A DNA stretch of 8,435 nucleotides, taken from positions 1 through 8,435 of the forward strand of contig JABMRP010000292.1 of the NCBI GenBank assembly GCA_013202535.1, given 5' to 3'. Both the position numbers and the translations under genes were made by a program. Positions 1-5,877 of the stretch are shown piece after piece (the stretch's first letter is position 1; each line of letters opens with the position of its first letter). The notes below the pieces were generated by a model. The model saw only the letters and a list, made by a program, of their open reading frames with translations, made no database searches and was not told the origin of the DNA. This DNA is from Planctomycetota bacterium (lineage in GTDB: Bacteria > Planctomycetota > Planctomycetia > Pirellulales > Thermoguttaceae).

Positions 1-93
1 CGATGGGAGCGGTTCTGCTGCGTTGCCGTAAGAGGCGGGTGGTTCAATAGCCTGCGTCCGGCCGAAGCGCGGAAGATCCCGCCGCTGGCGACG

Positions 94-122
94 AGCCTGA
101 CGGCGGGAGGGCCTGACGGCGG
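94..122. repeat. Two 12-bp direct repeats, period 17 bp
   Basis: GCCTGACGGCGG occurs at 94-105 and again at 111-122, separated by GAGGG-like filler. A similar degenerate GCGGCCAACGGCGG follows directly. The sequence is non-coding. It could be part of a dispersed G+C-rich intergenic repeat, but only two copies are visible here. Confidence 0.6.
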
Positions 123-163
123 TAGCGGCCAACGGCGGAAATCGTGGGCGGGAACGAAGTCCG

Positions 164-185
164 CACTGCTTGCAAGCAAGCAGTG
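164..185. repeat. Perfect 9-bp-stem palindrome, REP-like
   Basis: The arms CACTGCTTG (164-172) and CAAGCAGTG (177-185) are perfect inverse complements around the 4-base loop CAAG. There is no T-run on either strand, so it does not look like an intrinsic terminator. The flanking GCACACCCC and the compact stem suggest a dispersed intergenic palindrome of the REP kind. That family assignment is inference from one copy. Confidence 0.65.
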
Positions 186-402
186 GCACACCCCTTGCTG
201 CTTATGCTGATCCCCCCTTGCGCCGGCACTCTGGCCGGAAAGTTCATGTAGTCGGCGCAGCTTAACACGCGGCGCGGATTTACCTCGGGCCGCGCAGGCT
301 GAAGTGGTAATTTGTGCGGATATTTCGGGTTCTTCCGGTCGATACGGACTCTAGGGATTGTTCCGACATAAGCGATTGTCTCTTTAAGGGGGGAGGCGAC
401 CC

Positions 403-2109
403 ATGAGGACTCGATGGTTAGTGGCCGCGCTGGCGGCAGTAGCGCTGTTGGTGGTGGGAGACGTTTTCGCCCAGCAGATACCGAATTTCTCGCCGAACTC
501 CCGGGAATTGGTCGCCCGAGCGGCGTTTTTCGATATGATCGACGACATCGAGATGGACGCGATTCCGCGTCTGGACGACGGGGCTCTCGATAGTCTGGCC
601 GAAGAGGTTGGCCCGCTGGCCGAAGACCTTGGCCCGCTGGCCGAAGAGGTTGGCCCGCTGGCCGAAGAGGTTGGCCCCGACGTATTGCCTGTGGAGCAGC
701 CCGGCGGGTTGATCGAAGAACTGCTTCGCGAGACCTCGTCGGAGCCTTCGCCGTTGGACCTGTTTCCGTCGACGCTGGGCGGGTTTCCACGCGACCCGGC
801 GTATGCGCCTAGCAGCCCCCCAGTGGCCGCCAATGCGTTTCAAGATGGAGCAGATCCGTTCCGCGAGGAAGAGGAACTGCCCCGTTCGCTGGACGCAGCG
901 CCGGCCGACGCCGCCTACGACGGGGGCGTGATGGCCTCGGATTTCGCCGCCGGGTGTGATCTGGCCGGGTGTGACATGGACTGTGGCGCGGGCTGCGATA
1001 CCCGTTCATGCAAACCGATCGGGCGGCTCCGCTCCTTCTTCAAGGGTCGCGGAATTGAGGTGGGCGGCTGGATCGATCAAGGCGTCAGTGTGGTCGACAA
1101 CAACCCGGCCGACCGCTACAACGGCGTGGTCACGTTCAACGATCGCGACGGCGAGTACCAGATGAACCAGTTCTGGCTCTACGCGGAAAAGGCGATCGAC
1201 AACGGCGGCTGCGGTTGGGCGATTGGCGGCCGGGTCGACTTCGTCTACGGTACCGACGCCCGGTTCACCCAAGCGGTCGACGGTTTGGAGGCGAACTGGA
1301 ACCAGACCGCGCGCTTCTATCAGGCTGCGCTACCCCAGGCGTACGTCGACGTGGCCTACAACAACGTCTCGGTCCGCGTCGGCCATTTCTACACGATCAT
1401 CGGATACGAGGTGGTCGCCGCCCCGGAAAACTTCTTCTACTCGCACTCTTATTCGATGCAATACGGCGAGCCGTTTACCCATACGGGTGCCCTGGCAACC
1501 ATCGATTGGAATCGGCATTGGTCCTTCAGCGCCGGAGTGCATCGCGGATGGGACCAGTTTGACGACACCGACGGACTCGATTCGTTGGGCTTTCTCGGCG
1601 GAGCCACGTGGAAGAGTTGCGACCGCCGAAAATCGGTGGCCTTCGCGATCACCTCCGGCGAGCAAGGGCCGGGCGATACTTGGCTCATGTACAGCGTCGT
1701 CGGCAAGGCGAAGATCGGCAAGAAGCTGACCGGCGTCCTTCAGTACGACTACGGCAACAGCAGCGGAGGCGCCGCCGCCTCCGCCGAGTGGTACGGCCTC
1801 AGCCAGTCCTTCCTGTATCAAATCAGCCGCTGCTGGTCGGCCGGAGCGCGCGTCGAGTGGTTCCGCGACAACGACGGATCCCGGGTCACCGGGTTGGGTA
1901 GCGGCAACCTCAACACGGGGCCTTTCGTGGGCGACTTCTTCGAGGCGACCGTCGGGTTGAACTGGAAACCGAGGGCGAATATCCGGGTTCGGCCCGAATT
2001 GCGTTGGGACTGGTACGGCGCCGACACCGCGGGCGGCCCACGGCCCTTCGACGCCGGCGACCAAAGTCGCCAGTTCATGTTCGGCTGCGACATGATCGTT
2101 TCGTTCTGA
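403..2109 (+). CDS. Outer-membrane beta-barrel protein, BBP2/OmpL-like porin, long acidic N-terminal spacer (copy 1)
   Basis: This is a 568-residue predicted outer-membrane porin for passage of small solutes; its substrate is unknown. ATG 403 is chosen because GGAGG (392-396) lies 6 bases upstream. Residues 1-23 are a signal peptide with likely cleavage VFA|QQ. Residues 24-184 form an acidic spacer containing four LAEEVGP-type heptapeptides (65-92). Five cysteines (185, 190, 194, 198, 203) precede the barrel, which starts near GGWID (221). The barrel carries the block NFFYSHSY (343-350) and GEPFTHTG (355-362), shared by all three paralogues here, and an aspartate loop DDTDG (387-391). The final residue is Phe, as expected for insertion by the BAM machinery. 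The barrel closely matches the copy at 4251, but the spacer is about 110 residues longer than in either sister. BBP2 family (PF07642) assignment is from recalled motifs; porin activity is inferred. Confidence 0.9.
   Translation: MRTRWLVAALAAVALLVVGDVFAQQIPNFSPNSRELVARAAFFDMIDDIEMDAIPRLDDGALDSLAEEVGPLAEDLGPLAEEVGPLAEEVGPDVLPVEQPGGLIEELLRETSSEPSPLDLFPSTLGGFPRDPAYAPSSPPVAANAFQDGADPFREEEELPRSLDAAPADAAYDGGVMASDFAAGCDLAGCDMDCGAGCDTRSCKPIGRLRSFFKGRGIEVGGWIDQGVSVVDNNPADRYNGVVTFNDRDGEYQMNQFWLYAEKAIDNGGCGWAIGGRVDFVYGTDARFTQAVDGLEANWNQTARFYQAALPQAYVDVAYNNVSVRVGHFYTIIGYEVVAAPENFFYSHSYSMQYGEPFTHTGALATIDWNRHWSFSAGVHRGWDQFDDTDGLDSLGFLGGATWKSCDRRKSVAFAITSGEQGPGDTWLMYSVVGKAKIGKKLTGVLQYDYGNSSGGAAASAEWYGLSQSFLYQISRCWSAGARVEWFRDNDGSRVTGLGSGNLNTGPFVGDFFEATVGLNWKPRANIRVRPELRWDWYGADTAGGPRPFDAGDQSRQFMFGCDMIVSF
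595..678 (+). repeat. Four tandem 21-bp repeats coding LAEEVGP heptapeptides
   Basis: The units lie at 595-615, 616-636, 637-657 and 658-678, all in frame within the first porin gene. Units 1 and 3 are identical. Unit 2 differs at two adjacent bases, changing EV to DL, and unit 4 differs only in its last base. Such high DNA identity, including synonymous positions, points to recent expansion by slippage. Each unit gives LAE(E/D)(V/L)GP, an acidic, proline- and glycine-broken heptad in the periplasmic spacer. The two sister porins lack it. Confidence 0.95.
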
Positions 2110-2300
2110 TCTTCCCTATTCTCCGTAACCGGCATTTCTTCTTATTTCGAGCCATGGGGATTGCCGCATTATAGCGATTGTGGCGGATTCGGGCTGGACC
2201 TGGCGCGGGGTGCAACCCGAGTAAGATCCATATATAGCAATGTGGAGTAGGAAGACCAAAATTCCGCTCCGTGACCACCGTTTGCCACGCGCGTTACCTT

Positions 2301-2306
2301 GGGGAG
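2301..2306 (+). promoter_or_regulatory. Ribosome binding site deciding the start of the second porin gene
   Basis: GGGGAG lies 7 bases before ATG 2314. A TTG at 2299 is in frame and would add five residues, but it overlaps the start of this site and so cannot use it. ATG 2323 would have a spacing of 16, which is too long. Confidence 0.75.
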
Positions 2307-2313
2307 ACCGAAT

Positions 2314-3762
2314 ATGGCCGTCATGACACGGATGTTGGGAGTCGCGGTGCTGGCTTGCCTGCTGTCTGCCGCGGCAAAGGCCGACGAGGCCGTTCTGGTG
2401 CAACCGGAAGCGGTTCATCCAGCGTCGCTTGAGGTGAGCACGGGGCTGTACGCCCAGCCCGAAGCGGTGGCGGACGAATGGGCGGCCGACGAGTCGGAGT
2501 TGCCGGATCTGGCCGGTTGCGGAGTGTCGTGCGGCTCAAGGGGTTCCTCGTGCGGCAATTGCCGGTGTGGAAGACGGGGCCGCTTTTGGGGCCCGTTGTG
2601 TTGTTGCGAACAAGAGCCTCGCCGGTTGCTTCCCTGCGGTCTGCCGCGGTTGGGCGTCGACGTCTACGGCTGGATCGACGCCGGCATGACGATCAACGAC
2701 GACCGCCCGGCGAGTAACTTCAACGGTGTCGTCGGCTTCAACGATCGGCACGAAGAGATCCAAATGAACCAGGCGTACCTGGTATTCGAGCGGGCCGTGA
2801 AGACGGGCCGCTGCGCCGGATTCAGCCTCGGTGGCCGCGCCGACTTGCTCTACGGCACCGATTCGCGTTTTGTGGAACCCCAGGGAACCGGTTTGGGGTC
2901 CGATTGGAACCGGGAAGAGTTTTACGGCCTGGACCTGCCGCAGATGTATCTGGAACTGGCCTACAACCGGCTGTCGGTCAAACTGGGCCGATTCTACACG
3001 ATTCTCGGCCACGAAAGCGTCATGGCCCCGGACAACTTCTTCTACTCGCATTCCTATGCCATGATGTACGGTGAACCGCTCACCCATACGGGAATGCTGG
3101 CCAGCTTCGCGGTCAACGACAAGTTGACGCTGCTGGGCGGCATCGATCGCGGCTGGGACCGTTTCAACGGGAATCCCGATCGCGACAACATCAATTTTCT
3201 CGGCGGCGTGACCTGGGAGAACGGACGGGGGACCAAGATTGCTCTGACCGGTACGGTGGGGTCGGAGACGGCCAACCCGTTCCTTCCCGGCCTCACGGAC
3301 AACCGCTCCATGTACAGTCTGGTCATTACCCAACCGTTGGGGCACCGGCTGACGTACGTGTTTCAGCACGATGCCGGAACTCAGGAATCGGGCTCGCCGT
3401 TCACCGGCCTTCGCGCCGAGTGGTACGGCATCAACCAGTACTTGACGTACCGGCTCAACTGTAAGTGGGATCTGGGCGTCCGGTTCGAGTGGTTCCGCGA
3501 CGACGATGGCCGGGTTGTCCACGTGATGCGCGATATGGGCCGGCGGTTTGGCGGTAGCCCGATTGAACCCTTCGGCTTCGCCGGCAACTTCTACAACGTC
3601 TCGGTTGGGGCGAATTGGAAACCGACGGCCAATCTGGTGGTACGGCCGGAAGTCCGCTGCGACTGGTTCGATGGTGTTAGCGGTTTCGGACCACGACCGT
3701 TTGACGACGGGAGTGACGACGAGCAAGTCTCCTTCGCGCTGGATGTGATCTATCGCTTCTAA
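2314..3762 (+). CDS. Outer-membrane beta-barrel protein, BBP2/OmpL-like porin, cysteine-rich linker (copy 2)
   Basis: This is a predicted outer-membrane porin of 482 residues from ATG 2314. Residues 1-23 form a signal peptide, likely cut at AKA|DE. A short spacer follows, in which QPEAV occurs twice. Nine cysteines sit at 69, 73, 80, 83, 85, 96, 97, 98 and 108, including a CCC triplet, within Gly/Arg-rich sequence. The barrel begins near VYGWID (117-122) and carries NFFYSHSY (241-248) and GEPLTHTG (253-260). A DRDN loop (289-292) stands where the sisters have DTDG, and the protein ends in Phe. It is clearly paralogous to its neighbours but more diverged, lacking three of the four cysteines that copies 1 and 3 share inside the barrel. 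The 204-bp gap to the upstream gene has no clear terminator. It includes an AT-rich TATATA (2231-2236) that might be a -10 element, though I see no matching -35, so co-transcription with copy 1 remains open. Confidence 0.9.
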   Translation: MAVMTRMLGVAVLACLLSAAAKADEAVLVQPEAVHPASLEVSTGLYAQPEAVADEWAADESELPDLAGCGVSCGSRGSSCGNCRCGRRGRFWGPLCCCEQEPRRLLPCGLPRLGVDVYGWIDAGMTINDDRPASNFNGVVGFNDRHEEIQMNQAYLVFERAVKTGRCAGFSLGGRADLLYGTDSRFVEPQGTGLGSDWNREEFYGLDLPQMYLELAYNRLSVKLGRFYTILGHESVMAPDNFFYSHSYAMMYGEPLTHTGMLASFAVNDKLTLLGGIDRGWDRFNGNPDRDNINFLGGVTWENGRGTKIALTGTVGSETANPFLPGLTDNRSMYSLVITQPLGHRLTYVFQHDAGTQESGSPFTGLRAEWYGINQYLTYRLNCKWDLGVRFEWFRDDDGRVVHVMRDMGRRFGGSPIEPFGFAGNFYNVSVGANWKPTANLVVRPEVRCDWFDGVSGFGPRPFDDGSDDEQVSFALDVIYRF

Positions 3763-3767
3763 GAACT

Positions 3768-3860
3768 CGATGCGAAGCGAAGCCCGGGAAGAATGGCGGC
3801 AAGCGTCCGCCTGACCGCCACATGTTCTTGCACCCGTGCTTCGCGGCGTCCCTCGCATCG
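3768..3860 (+). repeat. Nested inverted repeat directly after the stop of porin copy 2; possible terminator
   Basis: CGATGCGA (3768-3775) pairs with TCGCATCG (3853-3860). Just inside, GCGAAGC (3777-3783) pairs with GCTTCGC (3838-3844), and a central hairpin can form from TGGCGG (3794-3799) and CCGCCA (3815-3820). The RNA could fold as a long interrupted stem starting 5 bases after the TAA. No T-run follows, so a classical intrinsic terminator is not supported. It may stabilise the mRNA 3' end or act as a factor-dependent terminator. Confidence 0.45.
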
Positions 3861-4099
3861 ACGGGAAACCGGCACGGAGCCCTTGCCGGACGATCTCTTA
3901 CCTCTCACGGATCCCACGGACCGGCGGACAGTCGCCGCGGGTAGATCCGGCTGATGGGCTTGGGCGCAAGCCGCGGACACCCGGATAGTTTGCGCGATCG
4001 TCAAAGCTTCTCACAGCCGCGTCATTCCGCGTTGAAAGATCCTTCCGGCAGTGCCTTTCACGTTAATCTAGCGCATTTTCCTTGCCGATAGCATTCTTA

Positions 4100-4147
4100 G
4101 CCGGCGGCTTGCGCTGTTGGCTGGGTTGTTGGTTCGTCGCCGCCGGC
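4100..4147 (+). repeat. 9-bp inverted repeat in the probable leader of porin copy 3
   Basis: GCCGGCGGC (4100-4108) is the perfect inverse complement of GCCGCCGGC (4139-4147), with a G/T-rich 30-base loop between. It lies about 100 bases before the start codon at 4251, and a G+C-only stem of this length should be stable in RNA. A regulatory role in the 5' leader is possible but unproven. Chance occurrence is also plausible in G+C-rich DNA. Confidence 0.45.
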
Positions 4148-4237
4148 GAGGAATCTCCTGTGGATGCGGCCCTTTCCTGACGATGCTCGCCCCCGCGAGG
4201 TGTGAGTTATGGTCTCCGGCTCCTCGAATAATTCTCT

Positions 4238-4242
4238 GGAGA
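4238..4242 (+). promoter_or_regulatory. Ribosome binding site deciding the start of the third porin gene
   Basis: GGAGA lies 8 bases before ATG 4251, and that start places a clean signal peptide at the N-terminus. An in-frame ATG at 4209 with GAGG (4197-4200) 8 bases upstream would add 14 mostly polar residues before the signal peptide. It cannot be excluded but is less likely. Confidence 0.65.
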
Positions 4243-4250
4243 TAGAAGTC

Positions 4251-5624
4251 ATGTTTAGAGCGGTCACGGTGGCGGCAGCCGCCTTCTTCGTCGCGATGGT
4301 CGGTACGGCGGATGCGCAAAACTTCGCAAACTACGTACCGCAATCGCCTCAAGTGAGGCAGGTCGATTTCGAGTACAACGACTATACGGCGTTCGCTCAA
4401 GACGACCCGGTGGGCGGTTCGGCGAGCGATCGGGCCGCACCGGTGATCGAGAGCCCGTCGGCCTGCGGCGGGTGCGGCACGTGCATGCCGGCGCGCGGTG
4501 GTTGCGGAAATTGCGGGGGAGAGGCTTGGACGTTGCGACAGCCCAAGGCGCTCAAGTGCCGGGGGATCGAAATTGGCGGCTGGATCGACTCGGGGGTTAG
4601 TGTGGTCGCCAACAATCCGGCCGACCGTTACAACGGCGTGGTCACGTTCAACGACCGCGACGGCGAGTACCAGATGAATCAGTTCTGGCTCTTTGCCGAG
4701 AAGGCGATCGACAACGGCGGTTGCGGTTGGGCCATCGGCGGACGGGTCGACTTCGTCTATGGCACCGATGCCCGGTTCACCCAGGCGGCCGACGGCCTGG
4801 AACGGAATTGGAACCAGACGGAGCGGTTCTACCAGGCCGCGCTACCCCAGTTCTACGTCGACGTCGCCTACAATAATCTGACGATTCGCACGGGTCATTT
4901 CTACACCATCATCGGGTACGAGGTGGTGCAGGCCCCGGACAACTTCTTCTACTCGCACGCCTACACGATGCAATACGGCGAGCCGTTCACCCACACCGGT
5001 GTCCTGGGAATCTACGACCTGAGCGACCGCGTGACGGTCACCGGCGGCGTGCATCGGGGGAACGACCAGTTTGACGATACCGACGGACTCGACGCCCTGG
5101 GATTCCTCGGCGGAGTCAGTTTGAACAGTTGCGACAAGAAAAAGTCGTTGGCCTTCGCCCTCAGCGCCAGCGAAGACGGCCCCGGTATCTCCACCACGAT
5201 CTACAGCGTCGTGGGAACCTGGAAGCCGGGCCGCCGCTTCACCTACGTCTTGCAGCACGACTACGGGCAAACGTGGGACGGCGGACGGAGAACGCTCAGC
5301 GAATGGTACGGCCTGAACCAGTATTTCCTCTACCAGATCAATAACTGTTGGTCGGCCGGTGTTCGGGCGGAAGTGTTCCGCGACAACAACGGCACGCGAG
5401 TGGCCGGGCTGGGAGACGGCAACCTCAACGCGGGGCCGTTTATCGGCAATTTCTACGAGGTGACCGCCGGATTGAACTGGACGCCGCATCCCAACATCAC
5501 CGTGCGGCCCGAGGCCCGATGGGATTGGTTCGACGCCGATCAGGCCGGTGGCCCCGGAGCGTACGACGCCGGCGACCGGAACTCTCAGTTCCTCTTCGGT
5601 TGCGACCTGATCGTGACCTATTAA
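4251..5624 (+). CDS. Outer-membrane beta-barrel protein, BBP2/OmpL-like porin (copy 3)
   Basis: This is a predicted outer-membrane porin of 457 residues from ATG 4251, or 471 if ATG 4209 is used. Residues 1-22 are a signal peptide, likely cut at ADA|QN. A short acidic spacer leads to a cysteine-rich segment with Cys 72, 75, 78, 85, 88 and 103, arranged as C-x2-C-x2-C-x6-C-x2-C. The barrel starts at GGWID (109-113). From RGIE to THTG it matches copy 1 at 131 of 147 positions by hand count, while the second half is less conserved. Shared marks are NFFYSHAY (231-238), GEPFTHTG (243-250), the DDTDG loop (275-279) and cysteines in NGGCGW, NSCDKK, NNCWSAG and FGCDL. It ends in Tyr, an acceptable aromatic C-terminus for BAM recognition. 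A strong terminator follows 43 bases after the stop. Solute specificity cannot be read from the sequence. Confidence 0.9.
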   Translation: MFRAVTVAAAAFFVAMVGTADAQNFANYVPQSPQVRQVDFEYNDYTAFAQDDPVGGSASDRAAPVIESPSACGGCGTCMPARGGCGNCGGEAWTLRQPKALKCRGIEIGGWIDSGVSVVANNPADRYNGVVTFNDRDGEYQMNQFWLFAEKAIDNGGCGWAIGGRVDFVYGTDARFTQAADGLERNWNQTERFYQAALPQFYVDVAYNNLTIRTGHFYTIIGYEVVQAPDNFFYSHAYTMQYGEPFTHTGVLGIYDLSDRVTVTGGVHRGNDQFDDTDGLDALGFLGGVSLNSCDKKKSLAFALSASEDGPGISTTIYSVVGTWKPGRRFTYVLQHDYGQTWDGGRRTLSEWYGLNQYFLYQINNCWSAGVRAEVFRDNNGTRVAGLGDGNLNAGPFIGNFYEVTAGLNWTPHPNITVRPEARWDWFDADQAGGPGAYDAGDRNSQFLFGCDLIVTY

Positions 5625-5667
5625 CTCCGAGCGGTTCGACAACCGTCTCGCATCGACAGACACTCCA

Positions 5668-5712
5668 ACGCATCGCCGAAGGTCTCCGGCCCTCGGCGAT
5701 GCGTCTTTTCTT
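5668..5712 (+). terminator. Strong intrinsic terminator after the porin cluster
   Basis: A perfect 12-bp stem, ACGCATCGCCGA (5668-5679) with TCGGCGATGCGT (5693-5704), encloses a 13-base loop and is followed at once by CTTTTCTT (5705-5712). Stem length, loop and T-rich tail all fit rho-independent termination on the plus strand. It ends transcription of the gene at 4251 and separates it from the WGR gene. Confidence 0.88.
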
Positions 5713-5735
5713 GGCCCATCGATTTCCGAAAAACA

Positions 5736-5805
5736 CGCCCCAAGGGGTGGCGGGGACGGCTTGTCCGTCCCTGGTTGATTGGCGGCGCCGGCCCCGAAAC
5801 AATCA
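5736..5805. repeat. Cluster of three small palindromes between terminator and promoter
   Basis: CCCC-AA-GGGG (5738-5747) is followed by GGGACGG (5753-5759) and CCGTCCC (5765-5771) with a 5-base loop. Then TGATTG (5776-5781) pairs with CAATCA (5800-5805). None has a T-run. The compact, G+C-rich, back-to-back stems resemble dispersed intergenic palindromes. Membership of a genome-wide family is inference. Confidence 0.5.
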
Positions 5806-5812
5806 GGGAGGC

Positions 5813-5841
5813 TTGACAGCGTCCGATCGGTTGGCTAAGTT
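5813..5841 (+). promoter_or_regulatory. Probable sigma-70-type promoter of the WGR gene
   Basis: TTGACA (5813-5818) is a perfect -35 box. TAAGTT (5836-5841) stands 17 bases downstream, within GGCTAAGTT, and is a modest -10 match of three of six consensus bases. Transcription would start near 5848 and give a leader of about 30 bases to GTG 5878. The location, after the terminator and just before the gene, supports it. Confidence 0.6.
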
Positions 5842-5863
5842 TCCGCAAGAGTATCCATGGGTT

Positions 5864-5868
5864 GGGAG
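5864..5868 (+). promoter_or_regulatory. Ribosome binding site supporting the GTG start of the WGR gene
   Basis: GGGAG lies 9 bases before GTG 5878. The in-frame ATG at 5857 has only a weak purine stretch (AAGAG, ending about 5 bases before it). The GTG start gives an N-terminus MQLIRQ, which is what I recall for bacterial proteins with N-terminal WGR domains. Confidence 0.65.
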
Positions 5869-5877
5869 ACCGGGGCC

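Larger units (their letters stand above)
1..402. other. Intergenic region upstream of the first porin gene; no convincing gene
   Basis: I see no supported gene here. One plus-strand frame is open from the left edge to about position 209, but it has no recognisable protein content. The two other plus frames stop at 29-31 and 48-50, so at most the last few codons of an upstream gene could be present. The minus-strand reading frame that continues into this region from the porin gene is a shadow of G+C-rich coding sequence. The region carries a 12-bp direct repeat (94-122) and a hairpin (164-185), described separately. I could not find a promoter with good -35 and -10 boxes for the gene at 403, although it should lie between about 190 and 385. 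Confidence 0.6.
3763..4250. other. 488-bp intergenic region between porin copies 2 and 3
   Basis: I find no supported gene. A short plus-strand frame from ATG 3793 (about 55 codons) has no usable ribosome binding site and no recognisable content. The region starts with a nested inverted repeat right after the stop codon (3768-3860), has a weak 6-bp inverted repeat (3964-3969 with 3990-3995) and a 9-bp inverted repeat nearer the next gene (4100-4147). TTGAAA at 4032-4037 is a possible -35 box, but no good -10 stands at the right distance. A promoter for copy 3 is likely here but cannot be placed with confidence. Confidence 0.6.

Noticed and set aside
164..185. Intrinsic terminator at the first palindrome
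   Set aside because: No T-run follows on either strand.
44..790. 248-codon minus-strand frame with repeated GQPLRPA
   Set aside because: The repeat is only the inverse reading of the LAEEVGP repeats of porin copy 1. The rest has no recognisable protein content.
2299..2313. TTG start for porin copy 2
   Set aside because: It overlaps the Shine-Dalgarno sequence of ATG 2314 and adds five residues with no family support.
2344..2358. VLAC as a possible lipoprotein lipobox in porin copy 2
   Set aside because: The hydrophobic core before Cys15 would be too short, Leu at -2 is atypical, and a normal AKA|DE cleavage site follows.
2536..3858. 440-codon open frame on the minus strand
   Set aside because: It lies entirely opposite porin copy 2, has no family motif and arises from G+C-rich codon use. 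The plus-strand frame has a signal peptide, family motifs and an aromatic C-terminus.
3793..3960. Small plus-strand frame of about 55 codons after porin copy 2
   Set aside because: It has no properly spaced ribosome binding site, overlaps the inverted repeat and has low-complexity Arg/Thr/Pro content.
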